Origin: an uncultured Armatimonadota bacterium | GTDB lineage: Bacteria > Armatimonadota > Fimbriimonadia > Fimbriimonadales > Fimbriimonadaceae | Direction of reading: 5' to 3' | Length of the DNA: 5,962 nucleotides | NCBI GenBank assembly: GCA_946478935.1 | Contig: CAMLEL010000168.1 | Location: forward strand, 1-5,962 | Part shown: piece after piece, positions 1 through 5,330 of the stretch | Layout: each line of letters starts with the position of its first letter | Position numbering within the stretch: position 1 is the stretch's first letter | Position numbers and translations under genes: made by a program | Notes under the pieces: generated by a model | What the model was told of the DNA's origin: nothing | What the model saw: the letters and a program-made list of their open reading frames with translations, nothing else | The model's database searches: none

Positions 1-442
1 AGTCGGCATGAAAGCCGGCGACGCCGCTATCCAAAATTGCGATGGTGACGTTTGGGCTGCCCTGTGTTCGATCCCAGGCGCTCGGCGACGCGATCCGCTG
101 ATGGTGCCACTGGCCGCCAAACTGCGGATCGTTCGGGGTCAGGTCCGGCTCATAAATATAGTCCGGCTCCACGAACTCCACATCGGGGCGCTGTTTGAGC
201 GCGTTGATCTGGGCCCTCAAACTTGCCGATTTTGGCAGTTCGATTACGGTGAGGTCCGCGTGACCGCCATCTTGCTTCACGTGGCCATTTGCCAACCCGA
301 TCGTCTTGATCTTCTGCGCCTCGGTCGCAGACTCTTTGAATTTAACGAGGAGCCGTCCTTCGACGTAACCTTGGGCGTTGGCCCCGGTCGCCATGACGGC
401 TGTTGCTGCCAAGAAGGCAGCTAAAACCTTAATCCTGATCAT
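1..442 (-). CDS. Secreted subtilisin-family (peptidase S8) serine protease precursor, N-terminal part only
   Basis: This minus-strand reading frame opens at ATG (440-442) and runs off the left edge, giving the first 147 residues. Residues 1-24 look like a Sec signal peptide: a basic start (MIRIK), a hydrophobic core (VLAAFLAATAVMA) and a probable cleavage site after ANA. Residues 26-98 resemble the inhibitor-I9-type propeptide of subtilases, with the strand GRLLVKFK near the start and VEFVEPDYIYEPD at its end. The mature domain then begins with a segment of the subtilase type (QFGGQWHHQRIASPSAWD, 107-124). Next comes the first catalytic motif, VTIAILDSGV (132-141), whose Asp138 should be the catalytic Asp. 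The His and Ser motifs would lie outside the window. The RBS is AGGGGG about 10 bases upstream. The family cleaves proteins outside the cell after autocatalytic removal of the propeptide. Family assignment is strong; the substrate is unknown. Confidence 0.9.
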   Translation of the reverse strand, partial: MIRIKVLAAFLAATAVMATGANAQGYVEGRLLVKFKESATEAQKIKTIGLANGHVKQDGGHADLTVIELPKSASLRAQINALKQRPDVEFVEPDYIYEPDLTPNDPQFGGQWHHQRIASPSAWDRTQGSPNVTIAILDSGVAGFHAD

Positions 443-645
443 GCTTGAATTTCCCCCTGCGGGCTCGGGACGTTCCCTTGTCCCTATGCCCGTTTTGTTC
501 CCGGAACTGAGAGAGTCTTTGCCCGGGTTTGTTACTAGGATGTGCTTTTTGGGTTAAACGCGTAAGTCCGTCTTTTTACCGTCTAAAGTTCCCAGTAAAG
601 TTGCCGATAATGACACGAAACACGGGCGGAAGCCCTAAACTGTAG
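443..645. promoter_or_regulatory. Divergent intergenic region between protease and membrane-protein genes
   Basis: These 203 bases separate two divergently transcribed genes and should hold both promoters. For the rightward gene the best -10 candidate is GATAAT at 606-611 (five of six matches to TATAAT), but no good -35 lies 16-18 bases upstream. For the leftward gene I see no convincing promoter. A perfect short inverted repeat, GTTCC-C-GGAAC, lies at 497-507. The word GTTCCC occurs three times (472-477, 497-502, 588-593). GGGAC (467-471) and GTCCC (480-484) could form a small hairpin in the protease leader. No open reading frame or RNA gene is apparent here. The promoter and operator roles are inference. 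Confidence 0.35.
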
Positions 646-1113
646 TTGCAAGTGCTGGACAATAATCTCGTGGATTCTGTCCCAATTCCTTCCTCGGATC
701 GAACCGGAGCCGCGCTAGCGCATTTATCCGGAATCCTTTTCCCATTGTTGGGGCCGCTTGCGACATTTATTATGGGTCACCGGTCCAAATTTATTCAATA
801 CCATGCTTTGCATGCATTCGTCGGAATGCTTTTGCTCAACATGTTTTTGATTTTGATTGGCACTGTTTCCGTTCTGATTTCATTAGTCAGTTTATGGAGA
901 CAGTATCAAGAAGGATTTCAAAACTTTGAGTGGCTCCCCATCATTCTCAAATCCGTTGTTACTTGGATCGTGTTTGCCCTTATAGGAATTACGAACACCG
1001 TCGTCAATTTGGTGCAGGCATCTCGCGCCTTTCAGGGCCGGCTACCTGGGCGCAGCCTCACAAGCGCCCTTGTGGACCGCCTAATCAAGCGGCCTGTGCT
1101 CAATGCCAATTAA
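646..1113 (+). CDS. Small integral membrane protein, DUF4870/Tic20-like
   Basis: This predicts 155 residues with three likely transmembrane segments at about 22-43, 54-83 and 97-120. The pattern fits the DUF4870/Tic20-like family: a first helix LAHLSGILFPLLGPL, a polar turn with HRSKFIQYHALHAF entering the second helix, and a last helix followed by a short basic tail (GRLPGRSL, LIKRP). The biochemical role of this family in bacteria is not established. The start is taken as TTG at 646, which gives a 20-residue hydrophilic lead before the first helix. A weak GGCGGA (625-630) lies 15 bases upstream, and GTG at 652 is an alternative. The stretch is visibly richer in A and T than its neighbours, as expected from Phe/Ile/Leu/Met codons, so this is not by itself a sign of transfer. 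The stop overlaps the stop of the convergent gene. Confidence 0.75.
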   Translation: MQVLDNNLVDSVPIPSSDRTGAALAHLSGILFPLLGPLATFIMGHRSKFIQYHALHAFVGMLLLNMFLILIGTVSVLISLVSLWRQYQEGFQNFEWLPIILKSVVTWIVFALIGITNTVVNLVQASRAFQGRLPGRSLTSALVDRLIKRPVLNAN

Positions 1114-2639
1114 CTCCTGAATTCTGGGCCATTAGGGCCAAACCACTGAAATTCACGGACCCCCATATCCGTCCGCCAGCGGCTCGGATGGCATGAGTGA
1201 ATCCACTCGATCGGATCGGAGACCGGCCGATCCCAAGCCGCCCGGGCAAATGCCCTTTCCAGGTCTGACCAATCCCCTTCTGCCAAATCCAAACGGACAT
1301 TGGCAAGGAAACCCGCGCCGAATTCCCTTGCGAAATCGACCAAATGCGGCCAAGCCCCTGGCAAGCCCGGTCCTAGCGCAAGGTGATAGAACGCGCCGTG
1401 TTGGGCACCCAGCGAAACCGACGCCTGTACGAAGTCCAATGTCCCCAATTCGTCGGGCAGACACAGCACGTCAAAAATGCCGGCCGCGTGCATTGGGTCA
1501 AGGCCCACCCCTCCCATGGTCAATGGCCCCGTCGCATAGCGCAGTCGATCATAGAGCTCGCGCAGGGTTTCCACATGGGTTCTGCCTGATTGCGAATTCG
1601 AAGGAAGCTTGGTCAGATCGTGTTCGATGTATTCAAAGCCTGAGTCCCGAACCGACTCCACCTGCCGACTGATGATCTCGGCATCATCGGCCTGAGTGGG
1701 ATTAAGTGCTGTGCCACTCTTCCAGTTTCGCACCGGATCGATTCGAACACCTGGTCGTAGGCCAAGGTCACGGAGGGTCTCCGAAGCCGACAGGAATTGA
1801 TCCTGTACATTAAGTCCCGTCAGGACGATGTGCGGACGATTTGGCAGGTTGGGAGCAATCTCCCCAAGCCGAGCGGCAAAGTCGCGAATCCCATCAGAGT
1901 CCCACCCAACTCGAACGCCGTAGACGGGCTCACTGGGACCACGGGGATGCGGCGAGAGTTGCCGACAAAAGGCTTGGTACGCCGCATACAGACTTTCATC
2001 GGGATCGCCTTCCCGACTGAGCGCTTCACAAAGGTCGAGTCCCCGATCACCAAGAATGTATGGCTCGCCATTAGAATTGAAATTCATTTGGAGACTGATG
2101 CCGGTGCGATCCGTCATCCATCTGCAGTCGACATTCGCTCCGGCCGCAACACCGTATCCGTGGGTACGTTTGCCGTCATGCCCGAGAACATAGTTGGGCA
2201 TCAAGCGATCGGCCCGCTCGGGCAACCAAGCCGATCGGTAATTGTCCGTGGCTCCCGAGCCCCCGAAATACCTCCTGATGCGGCGAAAATCCGCCTGCCA
2301 GCGCACCCCGATCCACTCGATCGGCTGATCACAAGATTCCAGGGCAAAGCGGATTCTATCGGTCAAGATCGCGGTTTTGAGGCTCGCTATGGGACAGGTC
2401 CAGAGCCCACCCCGCTGAGCTTCGAGAAAATGGAGTTCCCCTCCACAGAGAATCTGAACGGAATCTGGAGGGCGGTTGATGGAGAGATAGCCTTCACTAT
2501 GGGGTTCATCCTTGGTGGGCAGTTCCTCGGGCTCGTGCTGTCCCAGCCTGCGATGCACCAACTTCCCGGCTGAGGTGAATATGCTCCCCAAGAAATCGCG
2601 GCGGCTCTCTGAATCTTCAGGCATCGTGGAGGGAACCAT
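1110..2639 (-). CDS. Putative clan GH-D-like (GH36/alpha-galactosidase-type) protein, divergent
   Basis: The product is about 509 residues from ATG at 2639. TTG at 2642 lies one codon upstream and ATG at 2624 is also possible; none has a clear Shine-Dalgarno. Numbering here counts from the TTG. Residues about 60-230 look beta-rich. From about 240 the pattern suggests a TIM barrel: YGVRVGWDSDG (241-251), IVLTGLN (272-278), LGLRPGVRIDPV (293-304), FEYIEHDLTKL (336-346) and LTMGGVGLDPMHAAGIFDVL (374-393) followed by CLPDEL. This order matches GH36 enzymes, in which a strand ending in KWDMN carries the nucleophile and an SDD-type motif carries the acid/base. By analogy Asp342 and Asp397 are the catalytic candidates. 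SRRDFLGS (13-20) resembles a Tat motif, but the hydrophobic stretch after it is weak, so export is doubtful. The substrate is unknown and the family call is by motif order only. It lies just downstream of tRNA-Ser. Confidence 0.6.
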   Translation of the reverse strand: MVPSTMPEDSESRRDFLGSIFTSAGKLVHRRLGQHEPEELPTKDEPHSEGYLSINRPPDSVQILCGGELHFLEAQRGGLWTCPIASLKTAILTDRIRFALESCDQPIEWIGVRWQADFRRIRRYFGGSGATDNYRSAWLPERADRLMPNYVLGHDGKRTHGYGVAAGANVDCRWMTDRTGISLQMNFNSNGEPYILGDRGLDLCEALSREGDPDESLYAAYQAFCRQLSPHPRGPSEPVYGVRVGWDSDGIRDFAARLGEIAPNLPNRPHIVLTGLNVQDQFLSASETLRDLGLRPGVRIDPVRNWKSGTALNPTQADDAEIISRQVESVRDSGFEYIEHDLTKLPSNSQSGRTHVETLRELYDRLRYATGPLTMGGVGLDPMHAAGIFDVLCLPDELGTLDFVQASVSLGAQHGAFYHLALGPGLPGAWPHLVDFAREFGAGFLANVRLDLAEGDWSDLERAFARAAWDRPVSDPIEWIHSCHPSRWRTDMGVREFQWFGPNGPEFRS

Positions 2640-2666
2640 CAATTTGCGCCAGCTGTCTGCGCTCGA

Positions 2667-2754
2667 TGGAGGAGAGAAGGGGATTCGAACCCCTGGGGCA
2701 TTGCTGCCCTTCGGTTTTCAAGACCGACGCAATCGACCACTCTGCCATCTCTCC
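2667..2754 (-). tRNA. tRNA-Ser, anticodon UGA, CCA encoded
   Basis: This is a complete type II cloverleaf on the minus strand. The acceptor stem GGAGAGA/TCTCTCC has seven pairs and is followed by T8 and G9. The D stem is GCA/TGC. The anticodon stem TCGGT/ACCGA encloses the loop CTTGAAA with anticodon TGA. The long variable arm has stem GGGCA/TGCCC closed by a GCAA loop. The T arm AGGGG/CCCCT has loop TTCGAAT. The long variable arm and the anticodon both identify serine, and the tRNA reads UCN codons. CCA is encoded at 2669-2667. The base before it (2670), which is the discriminator, is T, whereas bacterial tRNA-Ser normally has G. The tRNA is 85 nt without CCA. It sits 21 bases after the GAF-protein stop and about 27 bases before the next start, all on the same strand. 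Confidence 0.96.
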
Positions 2755-2761
2755 GACGAAG

Positions 2762-2767
2762 ATTCTA
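2762..2767 (-). promoter_or_regulatory. Candidate -10 element for tRNA-Ser
   Basis: The minus strand reads TAGAAT here, five of six matches to TATAAT. It lies between the GAF-protein stop codon and the tRNA. Transcription would begin at about 2756-2755, almost exactly at the mature tRNA 5' end (2754). I see no recognisable -35 at 16-18 bases, so this may be chance, and the tRNA may instead be read through from the upstream gene. Confidence 0.25.
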
Positions 2768-2775
2768 CTTCTTCT

Positions 2776-3225
2776 CTACTCCCAACGATCGGCCAACAGG
2801 TCCGCCATGGCCTCCAACATCTGCTCATCGGAGTCGGCGAAAGCGCCAACTGAATGGCCGTCGATGTCAATTTGGCCAAGAACTCCGTTTTCGCCCCGGA
2901 TCAGCACCACGATTTCGCTGCGGGTATCGATCGAACAAGATAGATAATTCTCAAGCTCCCGAACGTCCTTGATTACTTGGTTCTCGTCCGTTGCCACGGC
3001 CGTTCCGCAGACTCCCACCCCAACGGGTATGCGGGTGTGATCGGTTTCCGCGCCCACATACTCGTCCAAGACCAAAACGTCACCCTCTAGCCGATAGATG
3101 CCTGACCAGTCATAGCCATCGATTCCGGAAAGCAGAGTCATGGCCTCACGGCGAAGCGGAGGGCCGGTAAGGCTGGACGACTTAAGCGTCATTAGTATCC
3201 TCGAGGCATCTTCCGGCGAGACCAT
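2776..3225 (-). CDS. GAF-domain protein related to free methionine-(R)-sulfoxide reductase
   Basis: From ATG at 3225 the product has 149 residues, nearly all one GAF domain. It follows the fRMsr (YebR/MsrC) pattern: DWSGIYRL (39-46), RIPVGVGVCGTAV (65-77), a Cys in YLSCS (97), RSEIVV (102-107), then LGQIDIDG (116-123) and a C-terminal helix. The known enzymes reduce free methionine-R-sulfoxide in the cytosol using a catalytic Cys and resolving Cys residues. Here Cys73 and Cys97 align with two of the three conserved cysteines. The third, normally just before RIP, appears to be replaced by His63. It may therefore be an active variant or a GAF sensor. ATG 3225 is preferred because it leaves 38 residues before the DWSGIY strand, close to YebR, and 92 bases to the divergent gene. 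GTG 3273 would add 16 residues. Neither start has a good RBS. Confidence 0.75.
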   Translation of the reverse strand: MVSPEDASRILMTLKSSSLTGPPLRREAMTLLSGIDGYDWSGIYRLEGDVLVLDEYVGAETDHTRIPVGVGVCGTAVATDENQVIKDVRELENYLSCSIDTRSEIVVLIRGENGVLGQIDIDGHSVGAFADSDEQMLEAMADLLADRWE

Positions 3226-3317
3226 ATCCCATTGTGCCTCAAACTCCCAGCGCCCCGAGTTCGGTAAAATCACCGCTTGCCGGGATACGCCCGAGCAATC
3301 AGAGAAGGAACATTCGA
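3226..3317. promoter_or_regulatory. Divergent intergenic region with candidate -10 for the rightward gene
   Basis: These 92 bases lie between the GAF gene (if it starts at 3225) and the TTG-started gene at 3318. TAAAAT at 3265-3270 is a five-of-six match to a -10 box on the plus strand and lies 47 bases before the start. No clear -35 stands at the right distance. If the GAF gene really starts at GTG 3273, only 44 bases remain and the two genes' control regions overlap. Confidence 0.3.
3304..3310 (+). promoter_or_regulatory. Ribosome binding site deciding a TTG start
   Basis: GAAGGAA lies about eight bases before TTG at 3318. It is the clearest Shine-Dalgarno in this part of the window. It places the start of the downstream gene 28 codons inside the longest open frame, whose upstream part runs antisense to the GAF gene. 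Confidence 0.75.
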
Positions 3318-4448
3318 TTGGCTAGCGCATATACCCCGGGACTCACCGTCAGTGGCGACATCACCGTCCGCCGCGTTCGTCGCCTTCCCATCAAAGGCGA
3401 TGTCTTGGTCAAAGTTGGGGACCCAGTGACTCCTGAACAAGTCATCGCTCAAGCGATGCTGCCCGGACCCTTGCAGACGTTGAAACTCGCTGAAAAGCTT
3501 GGCGTCGAGCCCAAGGACGTGTTGACCATGGTCAAGCTCCAACCTGGAGACAAGGTTGAAAAGGGCCAAATCGTAGCCGAGGGCAAGAAACTCTTCGGCA
3601 TTTTCAAGGCGCCGACCGCGGAAAGCGATTACGAAGGCACGATCGAATCGATCTCGGAAGTCACGGGGAACGCCCTCCTTCGCGAACCTTCCGTACCCGT
3701 CGATATCACCGCATACATCCAGGGAACGGTCGCCGAAACGATGCCCAACGAAGGCGCGATCATCGAGACCCGATGCGCGATGGTTCAGGGAATTTTCGGG
3801 GTTGGCGGAGAGCGGACGGGCATCATCCGAGTTGCGGTCTCAGGTCCCAATGACGTGTTGGACGCATCCGCGATTCAAGATACGGACTCGGGCAGAATCC
3901 TAGTAGGGGGCGCAGGCATTTCCTATGATGCTTTGGTAAAAGCCACTCGGGTAGGCGTGAAGGGCCTCGTCGCTGGAGGAATCAAGGATAGCGACCTCAC
4001 GCAGTTCCTCGGCTATGACATTGGCGTCGCGATAACCGGTCAGGAAAGCATCAGTTTGACGGTCCTGGTCACTGAAGGATTTGGCTATCTCCAAATGGCC
4101 CAGCACACGTTCGACTTGCTCAAGACCCTTGAGGGCCAAACTGCCAGCATCAACGGCGCAACCCAGATCCGAGCTGGCGTCATCCGGCCCGAGGTGATCT
4201 GTCCTCTTCCCGCTGGCACGGCCGCCACAAATGTTGCCAAGCAGGCCTTCGAGCTTACAATCGGTACGCCCATTCGCGTGATTCGGGAGCCCTACTTTGG
4301 CAAGCTCGGAACCGTCACTGAATTGCCCGCTCAATTGCAGCATGTGGAATCCGGCACCGAGGTCCGAGTGCTGAAGGCTAATATCGAAGGTGAGGGAGAA
4401 GTGATGGTCCCAAGAGCCAACGTCGAAATTATCGCCACCGGCACCTAA
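3318..4448 (+). CDS. Uncharacterised protein with RnfC-like/biotinyl-lipoyl-like barrel repeats and KOW-like C-terminus
   Basis: Starting at TTG 3318 the product has 376 residues, with no signal peptide and no membrane helix, so it is probably cytoplasmic. Two barrel-sandwich-hybrid-like half motifs are visible: GDVLVKVGDPVTPEQVIA (27-44) and LQPGDKVEKGQIVAEG (74-89). The second is followed by YEGTIESISEVTG (105-117). These resemble the N-terminal segment of RnfC and biotinyl/lipoyl domains. No lysine in an MKM or DKA context is seen, so covalent cofactor attachment is unlikely. The middle is Gly-rich and alpha/beta-like, with RILVGGAGISYDALV (193-207), then VLVTEGFGYLQM (249-260) and GATQIRAGVIRPEV (280-293). 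Near the end, EPYFGKLGTVTELP (324-337) resembles a KOW loop, followed by a beta-rich tail. The sequence reads like a well-conserved family, but I cannot assign a function. It appears to be monocistronic, with a hairpin downstream. Confidence 0.8.
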   Translation: MASAYTPGLTVSGDITVRRVRRLPIKGDVLVKVGDPVTPEQVIAQAMLPGPLQTLKLAEKLGVEPKDVLTMVKLQPGDKVEKGQIVAEGKKLFGIFKAPTAESDYEGTIESISEVTGNALLREPSVPVDITAYIQGTVAETMPNEGAIIETRCAMVQGIFGVGGERTGIIRVAVSGPNDVLDASAIQDTDSGRILVGGAGISYDALVKATRVGVKGLVAGGIKDSDLTQFLGYDIGVAITGQESISLTVLVTEGFGYLQMAQHTFDLLKTLEGQTASINGATQIRAGVIRPEVICPLPAGTAATNVAKQAFELTIGTPIRVIREPYFGKLGTVTELPAQLQHVESGTEVRVLKANIEGEGEVMVPRANVEIIATGT

Positions 4449-4468
4449 CTGCTAACATTCAAGTTGAT

Positions 4469-4495
4469 GTGTCCGAGCGCCGCAGGCTCGGATGC
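4469..4495 (+). terminator. Possible terminator hairpin without a T tract
   Basis: TCCGAGC (4472-4478) and GCTCGGA (4486-4492) form a perfect seven-pair stem around a seven-base loop. Two G-T wobbles and one G-C pair extend it to ten pairs. It begins 21 bases after the stop of the upstream gene. There is no run of T after it, so it is not a standard intrinsic terminator. It may instead stabilise the mRNA 3' end. Confidence 0.4.
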
Positions 4496-4512
4496 CTACC
4501 CGATCCGAAGTG

Positions 4513-4542
4513 TTTACAATTCCTTAACCTTGCCCGGATACA
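4513..4542 (+). promoter_or_regulatory. Candidate sigma70-type promoter for the response regulator
   Basis: TTTACA at 4513-4518 (five of six matches to TTGACA) is followed after 18 bases by GATACA at 4537-4542 (three of six matches to TATAAT). Transcription would begin near 4550. It lies after the hairpin and before the response-regulator gene, where a promoter is expected. This is inference from spacing and consensus only. Confidence 0.35.
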
Positions 4543-4608
4543 ACTTGGCTGGCAAAAGGAATCATGGCACTGGCACAAGGACTTCGAAGACAGGATAGAA
4601 CGAACTTG

Positions 4609-5280
4609 ATGAAACTGCTCATCGTTGATGACGAGCCCACGATCCTTGAGACGCTCGAAATCCGCTTTCGAAAAGAAGGGTTTTCGACGTTCGTGGCGTC
4701 CTCGGCCGAAGAGGGGATGAGACTGTTCAAGCGCATCAAGCCAGACTTGGTCATCCTGGATATCATGCTGCCCAATCGCAGCGGCTTCGACTTTTGTCAG
4801 GCGATTCGGCGTGACAGCCAAACGCCCGTTCTCTTTCTCTCGGCAAAATCTGACGATGCCGATCGAATCAAAGGGTTGGAGCTTGGCGCCGACGACTACG
4901 TGGTCAAGCCCTTCAATCTCAGCGAACTCGCCGCCCGCGTGAAGGCAATCTTGCGAAGAGCCACTGGCGAGCCCGTCCTCGAGGTGGTGGAGCGAGGAAA
5001 TCTGAGGATCGATCCCCGAAGCCATGAGGCATGGCTGAATGATCGGCCTTTGAACCTTTCTCCAAAGGAATTCGCTCTGCTCTACTTTTTATCACGAAAT
5101 GCAGGACAGGTCTTTTCGAGGGACGCCCTGCTCGATCGAATCTGGGGTCGCGATGCCTTCGTTTCCGCCCGAACCGTCGACGTTCACATTCGGTGGCTCC
5201 GCACGCGAATCGAGGAAGATGCCCAGAATCCGACCCGCATCTTGACGGTCCGCGGCGTGGGTTACAAGTTCGCTGCCTAG
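4609..5280 (+). CDS. OmpR/PhoB-family DNA-binding response regulator
   Basis: The product is 223 residues from ATG 4609. The receiver domain (1 to about 115) has LLIVDDEP with acidic Asp7 and Asp8, phospho-acceptor Asp51 in VILDIMLP, the switch Ser78 in LFLSAK, and Lys100 in ADDYVVKPF. After a short linker comes a winged-helix domain (about 127-223) with LSPKEFALLYFL, the recognition-helix motif RTVDVHIRWLR and the terminal VRGVGYKF. A kinase would phosphorylate it and it would then bind promoter DNA. No histidine kinase is next to it here; the gene after it is a reductase. The start is uncertain. ATG 4609 matches the family N-terminus, with AGGA 13 bases upstream; TTG 4606 is adjacent. ATG 4564 would add 15 residues (MALAQGLRRQDRTNL) and has AAAAGGA only three bases upstream. 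The target genes are unknown. Confidence 0.93.
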   Translation: MKLLIVDDEPTILETLEIRFRKEGFSTFVASSAEEGMRLFKRIKPDLVILDIMLPNRSGFDFCQAIRRDSQTPVLFLSAKSDDADRIKGLELGADDYVVKPFNLSELAARVKAILRRATGEPVLEVVERGNLRIDPRSHEAWLNDRPLNLSPKEFALLYFLSRNAGQVFSRDALLDRIWGRDAFVSARTVDVHIRWLRTRIEEDAQNPTRILTVRGVGYKFAA

Positions 5281-5288
5281 CCGTAAGT

Positions 5289-5329
5289 CCCCAAAAGACC
5301 CTTCACTCCGCGTAAACTTGGGGGTGAAG
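5289..5329 (+). promoter_or_regulatory. Leader with alternative base pairing over the ribosome binding site
   Basis: The leader of the reductase gene holds CCCCAA (5289-5294), complementary to TTGGGG (5318-5323), and CTTCAC (5301-5306), complementary to GTGAAG (5324-5329). The two helices would cross, so they exclude one another, and both cover the G-rich Shine-Dalgarno (5320-5326). A regulatory role is only inferred from this geometry. The stems are short and could be chance. Confidence 0.25.
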
Positions 5330-5330
5330 C

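Noticed and set aside
8..424. Plus-strand open frame of 138 codons at the left edge
   Set aside because: It is antisense to the subtilase precursor, which has a signal peptide, propeptide and catalytic Asp motif in the opposite strand.
646..1000. Lower-GC stretch as horizontally acquired DNA
   Set aside because: The A+T richness coincides with transmembrane segments rich in Phe, Ile, Leu and Met, which explains it without transfer.
1797..2573. Long plus-strand open frame of 258 codons
   Set aside because: It lies entirely antisense to the glycosidase-like gene. Its translation lacks recognisable motifs and has a Pro/Arg-rich composition typical of a shadow frame.
2643..2776. tRNA-Ser as an integration site for a mobile element
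   Set aside because: No integrase gene, direct repeat of the tRNA end or compositional break is visible in the flanks. Both sides carry ordinary-looking genes.
3234..3317. Longer N-terminus for the barrel/KOW protein
   Set aside because: The 28 extra codons are low-complexity and run into the control region and start of the divergent GAF gene. The good Shine-Dalgarno at 3304-3310 points to TTG 3318.
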